From contig NZ_SWKN01000007.1 in assembly GCF_005871185.1 (NCBI RefSeq), forward strand, positions 372,001-436,000: 64,000 nt of DNA. Direction: 5' to 3'. This DNA is from Limnobacter alexandrii. Its GTDB lineage: Bacteria; Pseudomonadota; Gammaproteobacteria; Burkholderiales; Burkholderiaceae_B. The position numbers and the translations under genes were made by a program. Below the pieces are notes generated by a model that was given only the letters and a program-made list of their open reading frames with translations, was not told where the DNA came from and made no database searches. This document shows positions 38,650-49,671 of this stretch, piece by piece (the stretch's first letter is position 1; each line of letters starts with the position of its first letter).

Positions 38650-39516
38650 TTATTGCGTTTTCTGCAAAAACTTGAAGAAATCGGACTGCGGATCAACCAC
38701 CATTACATCAGACTTGGATGTCAAAGACTGCTTGTAGGCATCCAGACTGCGGTAAAAGGAATAGAACTCAGGATTGCGACCAAAAGCGGCATTATAAATC
38801 GAACCGGCCTTTGCATCACCCTGCCCTTTGACAGTTTGTGCTTCTCTGTAGGCTTCAGCCAAAATCACAACCACCTGACGGTCGGCATCCGCGCGAATTT
38901 GCTCAGCTTCAGCAGCACCAGTGGCTCGCAGATCGTTGGCCACTCGCTTGCGCTCGGCTTCCATACGACGGAACACCGATTCGCTGACTTCCGGCAGCAA
39001 ATCAACACGCTTTAAGCGTACATCCACGATTTCCACGCCAATCTCGGTGGCTTCGTCTTTTACCTTTTCCACCACTGTGTTCATCACGGTGGTGCGCTCT
39101 CCAGAGACCATTTGAGGCACTGTACGCTTGGTAATTTCCTCGTTCAGGGCCGATTTGACGACCTGCGACATCCGGCTTTGTGCCAAGCGGGAGTCGCCGC
39201 TCAAACGAACAAAGTACAAGCGCGGATCGACAATACGCCACTTGATGTATGAGTCGATCAACAGGTTTTTCTTCTCAGAGGTGATGAAGCGCTCTGGTTC
39301 GGGTGTATCAATGGTTTGAAGCCTCTTGTCCAGAAAAATCACGTTCTGGAAAGGCGCTGGCAACTTGAAATACAAGCCAGGCTCCTGGCGAACCTCTTCA
39401 ACCTGCCCCAAAGCAAACACAATGGCGTACTGGCGCTGATCCACCACATAAAGGCAAGTGTTGGCCACAAAAAAGCCAATCAACGCAGCCGCTACTACTA
39501 CAAAAATCTTAGGCAT
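38650..39516 (-). CDS. hflC: Protease modulator HflC
   Basis: A 288-residue SPFH/prohibitin-family protein that forms, with HflK, a large periplasm-facing cage around the FtsH protease. It has one N-terminal membrane helix (IFVVVAAALIGFFVANTCLYVV), an SPFH domain (YFKLPAPFQNVIFLDKRLQTID) and a C-terminal coiled coil (RRMEAERKRVANDLRATGAAEAEQI). It begins 2 bp after the hflK stop. Confidence 0.95.
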   Translation of the reverse strand: MPKIFVVVAAALIGFFVANTCLYVVDQRQYAIVFALGQVEEVRQEPGLYFKLPAPFQNVIFLDKRLQTIDTPEPERFITSEKKNLLIDSYIKWRIVDPRLYFVRLSGDSRLAQSRMSQVVKSALNEEITKRTVPQMVSGERTTVMNTVVEKVKDEATEIGVEIVDVRLKRVDLLPEVSESVFRRMEAERKRVANDLRATGAAEAEQIRADADRQVVVILAEAYREAQTVKGQGDAKAGSIYNAAFGRNPEFYSFYRSLDAYKQSLTSKSDVMVVDPQSDFFKFLQKTQ

Positions 39517-39518
39517 GA

Positions 39519-40823
39519 TTAACGAGCTCCCCGGTCGCGATTGCGCATGGCATCGCGAATACTAGTGTCAAATCCGTCGTTTGCAGCGCGTGGTGCAGAA
39601 GGACTGGTTTCAGCCGCTTTGGCTGCTGCGGCCGCTGAGGCAGCACTGCTGCCATTTGCGCCTGTTGCGCCGGTTTTTTCAATCAGTTTGTCCAGCGGCA
39701 AATACAGCAGTTGGCTGTTGCCCTTGGAATCAACAATGACCTTGGTCACGTTGGTGTAAATTTCCTGCATTGCGTCGATGTACAAACGGTCTTTGGTGAC
39801 TTTGGGTGCCTTTTCATACTCGGTCAAAATAGCCTTGAAACGGGCTGAATCACCTTCAGACTGTGCAACCACACGCGCCTGGTAACCATTGGCTTCTTCA
39901 AGCAAGCGGGCGGCATTGCCTCGCGCACGCGGAATGACGTCGTTGGCATACGCTTCACCGTCGTTTTTCAAACGCTCACGATCCTGACCGGCCTTCACTG
40001 CATCATCGAACGCAGCCTGAACCTGTTCAGGAGGCTGAACGCCCTGCACGGTTACGCTGGACACCAAAATGCCCGTGCCATACTTGTCCAGAATTTCCTG
40101 CATCACTTCGGCGGTATTCAGGGCGATTTGCTCACGGCCCTCGTACAGCACAAAGTCCATCTTGCTTCGGCCCACCACCTCGCGAATAGCGGTTTCAGCC
40201 GCCATTTTCACCGACTCATCCGGGTCAATGGTGTTGAAAAGGTAGTCACCTGCGTCTTTAAGGCGGTATTGGACCGCGAACTGGATATCAATGATGTTTT
40301 CGTCTTCCGTCAGCATCAGCGCTTCGCGCAGCACTTTGCTTTTCACGTCGTTGCGATAACCCACCTCAACAATGCGCACCTGGGAAGAATTCACCACTTC
40401 ATGCGACTGAATGGGATAAGGCAAGCGCCATTGAAAGCCGGGCATAGAAGTGTGATGGTATTTGCCAAACTGCAATACCACGCCTTCACGACCTTCCTGA
40501 ACAATGTAGAAACCGCTGGCCAGCCAGACCAGCACCGCAACCACGACTACCGCGGTAAAGCCTTTGCCCGCATTCTCCATGCTGGGGCCGCCACTGCCGC
40601 CGCCACCCAAAGGGCCGCGTGGACCACCGTTGTTTCCACCCTTCTTGCCGAACAGGCGATTCAACCTGTTGTTGAAGTCGCGCCACAGTTCATCAAGGTC
40701 AGGCGGACCGTCCTGACGGCCACCACCAGGACGACGATTGTCTTGATCTTGAGGCTTTCCGGGTTCATCGTTGTTTTGATTACCCGATGAATTTCTGCCC
40801 CAATCCGGATCATTCATTGACAT
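39519..40823 (-). CDS. hflK: FtsH protease activity modulator HflK
   Basis: A 434-residue partner of HflC. The cytoplasmic N terminus is Gly/Pro/Asn-rich with the conserved DLDELWRDFNNRLNRLFG motif, followed by one membrane helix (AVVVVAVLVWLASGFYIV), the SPFH domain and a coiled coil, and an Ala-rich tail. A second ATG two codons in is an equally good start. The gene order hflX-hflK-hflC is conserved. Confidence 0.95.
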   Translation of the reverse strand: MSMNDPDWGRNSSGNQNNDEPGKPQDQDNRRPGGGRQDGPPDLDELWRDFNNRLNRLFGKKGGNNGGPRGPLGGGGSGGPSMENAGKGFTAVVVVAVLVWLASGFYIVQEGREGVVLQFGKYHHTSMPGFQWRLPYPIQSHEVVNSSQVRIVEVGYRNDVKSKVLREALMLTEDENIIDIQFAVQYRLKDAGDYLFNTIDPDESVKMAAETAIREVVGRSKMDFVLYEGREQIALNTAEVMQEILDKYGTGILVSSVTVQGVQPPEQVQAAFDDAVKAGQDRERLKNDGEAYANDVIPRARGNAARLLEEANGYQARVVAQSEGDSARFKAILTEYEKAPKVTKDRLYIDAMQEIYTNVTKVIVDSKGNSQLLYLPLDKLIEKTGATGANGSSAASAAAAAKAAETSPSAPRAANDGFDTSIRDAMRNRDRGAR

Positions 40824-40859
40824 GCTTGTTCCTACTGCTGAAAAATTAATTGTTGACGT

Positions 40860-41981
40860 TCAGGCCCACTGCAACTGATCTGACTGAGTGTCTGCACCTC
40901 TGCTTTGAGCGTAGAAGTTGCCAGCAAGTTCAGTCAGACATTCTCGCAATTCAGGAATGCCCAGCCCATAGCGTGCACTCACCGCCACGGACAAAATCTT
41001 ACCATCGCCGTTGCGCTCGACTTCCACAGAACGCTCGCAGGCGTCTATTTTGTTCCAGATGATCACCTGTGGAACATCTCCCGCTTCGATCTCGTGAAGC
41101 ACTTTGTTGACCTCATCGATCTGGCTGTGCCGCACGGGCGAACTCACATCAACCACATGCAACAACACATCGGCATGCACCGCGCTTTCCAAAGTGGCCT
41201 TGAAAGCATCAACCAGTGAATGTGAAAGGTCGCGAATAAACCCAACCGTGTCAGACAAGGCCATATCGACCTTGGGCGCAAGCCACACGCGACGCGTGGT
41301 TGTGTCCAAGGTGGCAAAAAGCTGGTCGGCCGCATAAGCCTTGTCGCTTGCAATCGCATTGAACAAAGTACTTTTACCCGCGTTGGTGTACCCCACGATG
41401 GCAACAGTGAATTGACCTCTGCGTTCACGCTGCCTGCGTTGGGTTTGGCGCTGTTTCTGCAGCTTCTCAAGTCGGGTTTTTAGCTGCTTGACCTTCACCC
41501 CGATCAAACGGCGATCTGTTTCAAGCTGGGTTTCACCCGGCCCACGCATGCCGATACCGCCCTGCTGACCGTACAAATTTGCGTTGCCACGCACCAAGCG
41601 GGAAGCCATGTATTGAAGTTGGGCCAGCTCAACCTGTAACTTGCCCTCAAAACTGCGTGCGCGAATGGCAAAAATGTCGAGAATTAAGCCAGTGCGGTCG
41701 ATCACGCGCCGGCCAAGCGCGTTTTCCAGATTTCGTTGTTGTGCGGGGCTTAGACTGTGATTGAAAATCACAAGCTCGACATCTTCGGCGTCACAGTGTG
41801 CGAGTATTTCCTGCACCTTGCCTGAACCAATGAAAGTAGCGGAGTCGGGCGAACGCCGTTTAGACACAAAAACGCCGATCACCTCTGCACCTGCAGAGGT
41901 GGCCAGTAGAGCCAGCTCATCGACACTTTCGCGGAACTCGTGTTGACCTAGGTCAAGTGCAACCAGGGAACTACGCGTCAT
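40860..41981 (-). CDS. hflX: GTPase HflX
   Basis: A 373-residue ribosome-associated GTPase that splits stalled 70S ribosomes under stress. The N-terminal HflX domain contains LVIFNHSLSPAQQRNLE and the MRGPGETQLETDRR motif; the G domain has GYTNAGKSTLFNAI, DTVGFIRDLSHSLVDAFK and WNKID. It follows hfq by 36 bp, the usual hfq-hflX coupling. Confidence 0.96.
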   Translation of the reverse strand: MTRSSLVALDLGQHEFRESVDELALLATSAGAEVIGVFVSKRRSPDSATFIGSGKVQEILAHCDAEDVELVIFNHSLSPAQQRNLENALGRRVIDRTGLILDIFAIRARSFEGKLQVELAQLQYMASRLVRGNANLYGQQGGIGMRGPGETQLETDRRLIGVKVKQLKTRLEKLQKQRQTQRRQRERRGQFTVAIVGYTNAGKSTLFNAIASDKAYAADQLFATLDTTTRRVWLAPKVDMALSDTVGFIRDLSHSLVDAFKATLESAVHADVLLHVVDVSSPVRHSQIDEVNKVLHEIEAGDVPQVIIWNKIDACERSVEVERNGDGKILSVAVSARYGLGIPELRECLTELAGNFYAQSRGADTQSDQLQWA

Positions 41982-42017
41982 TTCAAACCGCGGAAAAAAT
42001 GGAAAGTGAAGATAAGT

Positions 42018-42251
42018 TTACTCCTTCACCTCGGGGGTGAATGTAACGGAACGGCCTGGCACGACAGTCGAAATAGCGTGCTTGTAGACCATTTGGGTTA
42101 CGGTATTACGCAGCAAAACCACGTATTGATCAAAAGACTCGATTTGGCCCTGAAGCTTGATGCCGTTGACCAGGTAAATGGACACGGGCACATGCTCTTT
42201 GCGCAGCAAATTGAGGAAGGGGTCTTGTAGTAATTGCCCTTTGTTACTCAT
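42018..42251 (-). CDS. hfq: RNA chaperone Hfq
   Basis: A 77-residue Sm-like protein that forms hexamers and mediates small-RNA regulation. The Sm1 motif ([20 protein letters not shown]) and Sm2 motif (YKHAIST) are intact, and the N terminus ([17 protein letters not shown]) is canonical. The acidic C-terminal tail is very short, as usual in betaproteobacteria. It heads the hflX-hflK-hflC cluster; its promoter must lie in the 180 bp before it. Confidence 0.97.
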   Translation of the reverse strand: MSNKGQLLQDPFLNLLRKEHVPVSIYLVNGIKLQGQIESFDQYVVLLRNTVTQMVYKHAISTVVPGRSVTFTPEVKE

Positions 42252-42430
42252 AACAGCTCCAGACTGTGTTGATATTATTAAATGTCAGAGCTTTTGGCTC
42301 GTCACGCTTAGTTTACAGAAAGCGCTTATGGGTGCCAAACGTAAGCCCTTCTTTTGTTGATATGGACACTCTTTTTTCACAAAAAGTTCAAATCCAACGC
42401 GGAAGAGTGATGAAGGTTGACACCACCTGG

Positions 42431-43834
42431 TTAGCAGGGGGTTAACTCAAGCCATTGAGACAAACGAGGACGCCGAATAAATTCCTCCTGAAATTCAGTC
42501 AGTTTCGCGGTGGATTGAGGCAGGCGGGCCGCCCACTCTGCGGTCAAAGCCGGGTCGTACCACAAAGCCTTGGCCACCACCTCCGCGCTAATGTTGGCGG
42601 GGTCGCAAATCAGGGCGAAGCGATCGTCGCCCCGGACAATCGCCAACAAACCAATGACACCGTGGTCGATCAAGGCACTGAGAATTTCATCGAGTTGATC
42701 CGGTGGCACCTTGGCAAATACCCGTAGTTCTTCCATGGTCATGCCGGGCTTGTCCTGCTGACGCGATTTTTCCAGCTCGACCAATACACTCAACCCCTGT
42801 AACCAACGCTCTCCAGGGCGATTGCTAGGGTTCCAGTACCCAGTGCGGGCCACCGGCAAAGCTGCCACAGTGCTTGCGCCCAGCAGCACGATGATCCAGC
42901 TGACGTAAATCCACAGCAAAAAGATGGGAAATGCAGCCAAAGCACCGTACAAAGCGGTGTAGCTGGGGAAATGCGTGATGTAGGCCGCAAAAGCCCGTTT
43001 GGAGATTTCGAACAACACCGCTGCCAGAAGTCCGCCTACCAATGCATCTTTCCAGTGCACGGCCCGATTGGGCACAATTCGGTAAATGAAAGCAAAGGCC
43101 AACACGGTCAAGGTTAGCGGTATCAGGTTCAGGGCTGGGAACATGCCTCCCAAGACAGGATTGACGCCTGCCATGGTTTCTCCGATCAAGGCAGTAGACA
43201 CGCTGATGCTCAGACCAATCAGCACAGGGGCCAGCGACAACACCGCCCAATACAACACCACCTTGTTCATGGTTGAGCGCTGGCGTTTCACGTTCCAGAT
43301 TTGATTGAACACCCGGTCTACCGTGAACATGGTGGTTAAGGCAGTGATAACCAGAAAAACAATACCAATTGCAGTGAGGCCCTTGGCTTTGTCAGAGAAC
43401 TGTGTGACGTAAGTCAATATGGTTTCCGACAGGGTTTCAGGGAAAAAACTCTCGATCAAATACCCCTGCAGGGAGGACTGCAGACGATCGAACATTGGAA
43501 ACGCCGTGAATATGGCCAACACCACGGTGGCCAGAGGCACCAGCGAAAGCACAGTGGTGAAAGTGAGGCTGGCCGCCACCTGGGGCAGGCGTTGTTCGCT
43601 GATGCGCTGGCTAACCAAACGCGTGAACGCAATCCACCAGCGCAGATTCAGCGGTGACAATTCCACGTCTTCCACGCTGAATGCACGGCGGGCACCACGC
43701 ATGAAACGTGCAGTGCGGGTTTGGCTTTCTCCGCCGGGCTTGCCAACGGCTTTGAAACTCTTGGTCTCAGTTGTTTCGGAAGGTGCGGCTGAACTCATGC
43801 GCTTCGATACAATAGGGGTTCCAACAGCCCCCAT
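42431..43834 (-). CDS. YihY/BrkB-family inner membrane protein
   Basis: A 467-residue protein with about six membrane helices in the central part (LPQVAASLTFTTVLSLVPLATVVLAIF, the FLLWIYVSWIIVLLGAST helix near the end of the core) and a cytoplasmic C-terminal region of some 120 residues resembling a winged helix (TMEELRVFAKVPPDQLDEIL). The family was once called RNase BN in error; function is unclear. ATG 43832-43834 has AAGGG just upstream. A long in-frame extension before it overlaps the divergent wrbA and is rejected. ATG 43798 is an alternative. Confidence 0.88.
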   Translation of the reverse strand: MGAVGTPIVSKRMSSAAPSETTETKSFKAVGKPGGESQTRTARFMRGARRAFSVEDVELSPLNLRWWIAFTRLVSQRISEQRLPQVAASLTFTTVLSLVPLATVVLAIFTAFPMFDRLQSSLQGYLIESFFPETLSETILTYVTQFSDKAKGLTAIGIVFLVITALTTMFTVDRVFNQIWNVKRQRSTMNKVVLYWAVLSLAPVLIGLSISVSTALIGETMAGVNPVLGGMFPALNLIPLTLTVLAFAFIYRIVPNRAVHWKDALVGGLLAAVLFEISKRAFAAYITHFPSYTALYGALAAFPIFLLWIYVSWIIVLLGASTVAALPVARTGYWNPSNRPGERWLQGLSVLVELEKSRQQDKPGMTMEELRVFAKVPPDQLDEILSALIDHGVIGLLAIVRGDDRFALICDPANISAEVVAKALWYDPALTAEWAARLPQSTAKLTEFQEEFIRRPRLSQWLELTPC

Positions 43835-43839
43835 GATAA

Positions 43840-44453
<614 letters not shown>

Positions 44454-44454
<1 letters not shown>

Positions 44455-44837
44455 TGAGCAGCACCCCTGAAATTGATTCAACCCGCAAAAAGGCCTACTG
44501 GGCAACAGTCAGCAGCTTGTTGGCCCTGATCGCCCTGTGCGTGGCCTGGGAGCTTTTTATTGCACCCATTCGCCCCGGTGGCAGTTGGCTGGTGCTCAAG
44601 GTGTTGCCCTTGCTGCTCGTGGTACCCGGTATATTCAAACAGCGCGTGCGCACTTATCAAGCCACCTCACTCCTGGTGTGGCTATACTTTGCAGAAGGTG
44701 CCACACGCGCGAGTTCCGACCCGGCGCTGGCTTCACAACTCATGGCCGGTCTGGAGGTGCTACTGACCATTGCGCTGTTTGCCAGTGTCAGCGTGTTTGC
44801 ACGCACCTACAAAGTACCGAAAACCAAGGCAGCTTGA
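44454..44837 (+). CDS. DUF2069 membrane protein
   Basis: A 127-residue inner-membrane protein with four hydrophobic segments. The family pattern includes WELFIAPIRPGGSWLVLKVLPLLL and TYQATSLLVWLYFAEG. Function is unknown. DUF2069 genes commonly follow wrbA in betaproteobacteria, as here, where the stop of wrbA and the ATG share a base. A TTG one codon upstream is unlikely to be used. Confidence 0.88.
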
Positions 44838-44841
44838 ACGC

Positions 44842-46272
44842 ATGAATGAATTTCTTGAACAGTTGCGCAAACAGGTGCCAGGGCTGCTGATCAACACCGA
44901 TGCAGCTGTTATTGCCCAAGCCTGTACCGACTGGCGCAAACGCTACCGCACCAGTGCGTTGGCTGTTCTGGAACCCATGAATACCCGACAGGTACAGGCC
45001 ATTGTAAAAACATGCGATGCATTCAATGTGGCCATTTCAACCCAGGGCGGAAACACCGGGCTTGTGGGTGGGGCGGTACCCGCAGCAGAGGGACATGCTG
45101 CCACACGCGCGCATGTGGTGTTGAAAACATCACGAATTCGGGAAGTGCTCAAACTGGACGAGAGCAACATGACGTTGACGGCCAGCGCTGGCTACACGCT
45201 GCATGAGATTCAGGAGTTTGCGGACGCCCACGGGTTTCTGTTCCCGCTCAGTCTTGCCTCCGAAGGCACTTGTACACTGGGTGGCAATCTGGCGAGCAAC
45301 GCTGGTGGCGTGGCGGTGCTGCGTTATGGCAACACCCGCGAATTGTGTCTTGGACTGGAGTTTATCAATGCGCAAGGTGAGCTGTGCGGTGATTTGCGCG
45401 GATTGCGCAAGAACAACACAGGCTACGATTTGCGACATCTGCTGATTGGCTCTGAAGGCACCCTAGGATTGATTACCACAGCCTGCATGAAGGTGTACCC
45501 TCGGCCGCAAAGTCGCTGTGTGGCCTGGCTGAACGTGGAAAACATTCATGCTGCCACAGAAGCGTTGGGATACATCCAGAAGAGACTTTATTCCGAACTG
45601 TCCAGTTACGAATGGATGAATGCTCAAGCCATTGATGTGGTTGAAGGCCAATTTCCAGCCCGTGCACCCAAACATGGCCAGCAAGGTGACCACGTGTTGG
45701 CTGAATTCACCTCGCTCGGCACGGAGTTCGAGCTAAGGGACCGAGTACAGACGGCACTGGCCGAGTTGCTGGACGATCTGGCCAGTGTGCAAAATGTGAC
45801 CCTTGCCCAAAATGGCCGTGAGATTGAACTGTTCTGGGCTCTCAGGGAGAACATCTCGGAAGCACAGGCAAAGCATGGCTTGAACGTCAAGCACGATGTG
45901 GCCTGCCCGGTATCCGCCTTGCCAAGATTCCATGACATGGCTCTGCAAAGCATCGAGGAGCACGGTATTGACGTTTGCCCGGTTTTGTTTGGACACCTCG
46001 GTGATGGCAACCTGCACTTCAATTTGTCAGCACCGGCGGGCAAGGATGCTGCCACGTTTCTGGATCAACACCAGAGCACTTTGAATTCGCTTGTCCACGA
46101 AGCCATCCTGAACTGCGGAGGTACCATCTCGGCAGAACACGGCATCGGACAACTTAAGGCAAGCTTGTTGCAGCAAGTGACCTCCACCAGCAACTACAAC
46201 ATGTTCAAAGCCCTTAAGCAGGCCATGGACCCCGCCGACCTGTTCAATCCGGGCAAGGTGATCATCGTTTAA
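44842..46272 (+). CDS. FAD-linked oxidase, GlcD/D-2-hydroxyacid dehydrogenase type
   Basis: A 476-residue flavoenzyme. The N-terminal PCMH-type FAD domain has STQGGNTGLVGGAVP and LGGNLASNAGGVAVLRYGNTRELCLGLE, and the C-terminal cap ends with GHLGDGNLHFN, ISAEHGIGQLK and ALKQAMDPADLFNPGKVI. These fit the family of glycolate oxidase GlcD, D-lactate and D-2-hydroxyglutarate dehydrogenases; D-2-hydroxyglutarate is the likeliest substrate by general similarity, not proven. It starts 4 bp after the DUF2069 gene and its stop codon overlaps that of the convergent gene. Confidence 0.9.
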   Translation: MNEFLEQLRKQVPGLLINTDAAVIAQACTDWRKRYRTSALAVLEPMNTRQVQAIVKTCDAFNVAISTQGGNTGLVGGAVPAAEGHAATRAHVVLKTSRIREVLKLDESNMTLTASAGYTLHEIQEFADAHGFLFPLSLASEGTCTLGGNLASNAGGVAVLRYGNTRELCLGLEFINAQGELCGDLRGLRKNNTGYDLRHLLIGSEGTLGLITTACMKVYPRPQSRCVAWLNVENIHAATEALGYIQKRLYSELSSYEWMNAQAIDVVEGQFPARAPKHGQQGDHVLAEFTSLGTEFELRDRVQTALAELLDDLASVQNVTLAQNGREIELFWALRENISEAQAKHGLNVKHDVACPVSALPRFHDMALQSIEEHGIDVCPVLFGHLGDGNLHFNLSAPAGKDAATFLDQHQSTLNSLVHEAILNCGGTISAEHGIGQLKASLLQQVTSTSNYNMFKALKQAMDPADLFNPGKVIIV

Positions 46273-46748
46273 CGTTGTTCATTTTCTGTGTGAATATGCT
46301 CATCCACCAAGATACGCGTTGAGTCGTCAAGACTGCTCAACAAATTCTGATTGCATTCCTCGTCCAGATCAAAGCGTTGCATGAGTTCTCCTTCCTTCCG
46401 AACAAGCTCGGTGGCTTCATCGAGACTGGCAGGTGAAACAATTGAAATGAACATGGAACTCAAAAGCCGCTCAGTCTGAAACTTCAGCAGACCGCACTCT
46501 CTCTGCAACAACGAATACTTCGGCAGTGCCTGCTCAAGTGTCTCTCGAATCTGCATCAATTCCTCAGTCGGTTTCAAGTTCGGAATCAAGGACAACAACT
46601 CTTGATGGCGAGCCAGACTGCCACTGATGCGTTGCATGGCCAGTGGAATTTCAGTGGATAGTCCATGGAGCGTTTCCCGAGCATTCAGGACTTGGTCTTG
46701 CATGAACAAAGCGTAATTAAATCGTACAGACTGAACCGGGTTACTCAT
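46269..46748 (-). CDS. Unrecognised 159-residue helical protein
   Basis: No family recognised. The protein is soluble and predicted mostly helical, with coiled-coil-like stretches (LHGLSTEIPLAMQRISGSLARHQELLSL and ELVRKEGELMQRFDLDEECNQNLLSSL), and acidic. There is no signal peptide or membrane segment. It lies 50 bp downstream of dusA in the same direction. Its TAA overlaps the stop codon of the convergent oxidase gene. Confidence 0.65.
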   Translation of the reverse strand: MSNPVQSVRFNYALFMQDQVLNARETLHGLSTEIPLAMQRISGSLARHQELLSLIPNLKPTEELMQIRETLEQALPKYSLLQRECGLLKFQTERLLSSMFISIVSPASLDEATELVRKEGELMQRFDLDEECNQNLLSSLDDSTRILVDEHIHTENEQR

Positions 46749-46798
46749 GACACAACCTCTTGATCAAAGCCACTTGGTAACTGACTGAGTTCAAGAGT

Positions 46799-47782
46799 TC
46801 AGACGATCGCGCTTACTTTTTGCAAGGCTTCCTGCACCACACCCCAAGAATTTGATTTGAGTTTGACTGAATCAGACAAGACCTGCCGGTACAAACGCCC
46901 GCCGGGTTGACCATGAAACAAACCCAACCAAGATTTTGTGAGGTTGCGAACAGACTCACCCCGAGTCAACTGATCCTCCACATAAACCTGCAACTCGGTC
47001 AGCACATCGAATCGGGTTTTGACATTCACCCCATCGGACTTTTGCTGAATGATTCGGTCAAACCCTGCCAATAGCCATGGGTTGGAATAGGCCTCTCGAC
47101 CAATCATGCAGCCGTCTGCCCACTCAAGGTGGGTTTGAATTTCCTTCAGGGTGGTAATGCCCCCGTTCAAAATAATCTGAAGATGAGGAAAATGCTGTTT
47201 CAAACGTTTTACAACTTCATAACGCAAAGGAGGAATATCCCGGTTTTCCTTCGGTGACAGGCCTTTCAATACCGCATTGCGGGCATGCACAATAAAGGTT
47301 TGACAACCCGCCTCGCTGACCTTGCCCACAAAGTCGTAAAGCATGGTTTCAGTTTCGTCATAGTCCAGTCCAATTCTGTGCTTCACCGTCACGTCGATTG
47401 AACAGGAATCCCGCATGGCTTTAACGCAATCTGCCACCAAATCGGGTTCAGCCATCAGGCAAGCACCAAAAGCGCCTTTCTGTACACGTTCTGAAGGGCA
47501 GCCCACATTCATATTCAATTCGTCATAGCCCGCAGCTTCAATCCACTTGGCACACTGCGCCATTTGAGCCGGATCACTGCCGCCGATCTGAAAAGCGACT
47601 GGGTGTTCTTCCTCGTTGAATGCCAAAAACCGATTGCGGTCGCCGAACACCAAGGCACCGGTGGTGATCATTTCGGTGTAAAGCCAGGTGTGCTGGCTGA
47701 TCGCGCGGTGAAACCGTCGGCAATGCCGATCGGTCCAGTCAATCATCGGGGCGACAGAAAGGGTTCTGGGTTTGAATGTCAT
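46799..47782 (-). CDS. dusA: tRNA-dihydrouridine(20/20a) synthase DusA
   Basis: A 327-residue FMN enzyme that reduces uridines in the tRNA D loop. The N terminus LSVAPMIDWTDRHCRRF, the catalytic Cys in NMNVGCPSERVQKGAFGACLM, and the DusA-specific FIVHARNAVLKGLSPKENRDIPPL are all present, with LNGGITTL and GCMIGREAYSNPW for FMN binding. The subtype call rests on the DusA motif. It lies 68 bp downstream of typA, behind a terminator. Confidence 0.95.
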   Translation of the reverse strand: MTFKPRTLSVAPMIDWTDRHCRRFHRAISQHTWLYTEMITTGALVFGDRNRFLAFNEEEHPVAFQIGGSDPAQMAQCAKWIEAAGYDELNMNVGCPSERVQKGAFGACLMAEPDLVADCVKAMRDSCSIDVTVKHRIGLDYDETETMLYDFVGKVSEAGCQTFIVHARNAVLKGLSPKENRDIPPLRYEVVKRLKQHFPHLQIILNGGITTLKEIQTHLEWADGCMIGREAYSNPWLLAGFDRIIQQKSDGVNVKTRFDVLTELQVYVEDQLTRGESVRNLTKSWLGLFHGQPGGRLYRQVLSDSVKLKSNSWGVVQEALQKVSAIV

Positions 47783-47799
47783 GTCTTGGATTCTACAAA

Positions 47800-47828
47800 C
47801 AAAAAGGGCGAGGCCAAAGCCACGCCCC
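47800..47828 (-). terminator. Terminator of the rimP-to-typA operon
   Basis: On the minus strand GGGCGTGGC-TTTG-GCCTCGCCC (one internal mismatch) is followed by five Ts, 23 bp after the typA stop. Confidence 0.85.
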
Positions 47829-47850
47829 TTCGAAGATTCAACCTTGCATC

Positions 47851-49671
47851 TTATGCAGCGTCGCGGCTTGCCTTCTTGCGTTCATGTTCTTTCAGGAAAC
47901 GCTTGCGAATACGAATGTTCTTCGGCGTAATTTCCACCAGTTCGTCTTCGGCAATAAATTCAACCGCGTATTCCAGGTTCATCTGGATGGGTGGAACCAG
48001 GCGAACGGCTTCGTCAGTGCCCGATGAACGAACGTTGGTCAATTGCTTGCCCTTGATCGGGTTTACAACCAGGTCGTTGTCACGGCTGTGAATACCAATC
48101 ACCATGCCTTCGTACAGGGCTTCGCCCGGGGACACAAACATGCGGCCACGGTCTTGCAGTTTCCACAAAGCGTAGGCCACAGCGTCGCCATCGTCTTGGG
48201 AAATCAACACGCCGTTGTGGCGCTCGGCTGAACCACCTTCGCGAACGGGTGCATATTGATCGAACACGTGACTGATCAAGCCAGTACCGCGTGTCAAAGT
48301 CATGAAGTCGCCCTGGAAGCCGATCAAACCACGCGCGGGAATCTTGTATTCCAGACGCACACGGCCTTTGCCATCGGGTTGCATGTCGAGCAAGTCACCT
48401 TTACGACGACCCAATTCTTCCATCACGCCGCCCTGGTGTGAGTCTTCCACATCCACGGTCAGCATTTCATAGGGCTCACACTTTACGCCGTCAATTTCCT
48501 TGAACACCACACGTGGGCGGGACACCGCCAGCTCGTAGCCTTCACGGCGCATGTTTTCCAGCAAAATGGTCAGGTGCAATTCACCACGGCCAGACACTTC
48601 AAACACGGTGTCGTCGTCGGTGTCTTTGACGCGCAAGGCCACGTTGGCTTTCAATTCACGTTGCAAACGATCGCGCAACTGGCGGCTGGTCACAAACTTG
48701 CCTTCACGGCCAGCCAGCGGCGAGGTGTTCACCATGAAGTTCATGGTCAATGTGGGCTCGTCAATCGCCGGAATTTCCAGACCTTCCACAGCGTCTGGTG
48801 AGCAGATGGTAGTGCCGATGCCAATTTCTTCAATGCCGTTGATCAGGCAAATATCGCCAGCTTGGGCTTCTTCTTCCTGAATGCGCTCCAAACCGCGGAA
48901 TTTCAACACCTGGTTGATGCGGCCGTTGAAAGGCACGCCGTCGGGACCGTTGATACAAGTAACTTGCTGACCCACACGAACAGTACCGCGCTTGATACGG
49001 CCAATGCCGATTTTACCCACGTAGCTGTTGTAATCGAGCGATGTAATCTGGAACTGCAAGGGACCATTTGGGTCGTCATCACGCACGGGCACGTACTTCA
49101 AAATGGCTTCAAACAGGGGGCGCATGGTGCCTTCACGTACATCGGGTGTGTCGCCAGCAAAACCGTTCAAACCGGAAGCGTAAACAATCGGGAAATCCAG
49201 CTGTTCATCGGTTGCACCCAACTTGTCGAACAGGTCGAAAGTTTGGTCGATGACCCAGTCAATGCGCGCACCGGGACGGTCTACCTTGTTCACCACCACG
49301 ATTGGCTTCAAACCCAGGGCCAAGGCCTTGCGGGTCACAAAACGTGTTTGTGGCATGGGGCCTTCTACGGCATCCACCAACAACAACACAGAGTCAACCA
49401 TCGACAACACTCGCTCCACTTCACCGCCAAAGTCGGCGTGTCCTGGGGTGTCAACGATGTTGATGTGGGTGCCTTCGTATTCAACTGCGCAGTTCTTGGA
49501 AAGGATCGTGATACCACGTTCTTTTTCAATGTCGTTGCTGTCCATGACGCGTTCTTCGAGCTTTTCGTTCTCGCGGAATGTGCCGGACTGGCGAAGAAGT
49601 TGGTCAACCAGCGTGGTTTTGCCGTGGTCCACGTGGGCGATAATTGCAACGTTACGTAATGCGCGTGTCAT
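47851..49671 (-). CDS. typA: Translational GTPase TypA/BipA
   Basis: A 606-residue ribosome-binding GTPase involved in stress adaptation and 50S assembly. The G domain shows [31 protein letters not shown] and [11 protein letters not shown]; the BipA-specific C-terminal part includes [20 protein letters not shown] and RRKGDLLDM. It is the last gene of the rimP-nusA-infB-rbfA-truB-typA run and overlaps truB by four bases. Confidence 0.97.
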   Translation of the reverse strand: MTRALRNVAIIAHVDHGKTTLVDQLLRQSGTFRENEKLEERVMDSNDIEKERGITILSKNCAVEYEGTHINIVDTPGHADFGGEVERVLSMVDSVLLLVDAVEGPMPQTRFVTRKALALGLKPIVVVNKVDRPGARIDWVIDQTFDLFDKLGATDEQLDFPIVYASGLNGFAGDTPDVREGTMRPLFEAILKYVPVRDDDPNGPLQFQITSLDYNSYVGKIGIGRIKRGTVRVGQQVTCINGPDGVPFNGRINQVLKFRGLERIQEEEAQAGDICLINGIEEIGIGTTICSPDAVEGLEIPAIDEPTLTMNFMVNTSPLAGREGKFVTSRQLRDRLQRELKANVALRVKDTDDDTVFEVSGRGELHLTILLENMRREGYELAVSRPRVVFKEIDGVKCEPYEMLTVDVEDSHQGGVMEELGRRKGDLLDMQPDGKGRVRLEYKIPARGLIGFQGDFMTLTRGTGLISHVFDQYAPVREGGSAERHNGVLISQDDGDAVAYALWKLQDRGRMFVSPGEALYEGMVIGIHSRDNDLVVNPIKGKQLTNVRSSGTDEAVRLVPPIQMNLEYAVEFIAEDELVEITPKNIRIRKRFLKEHERKKASRDAA

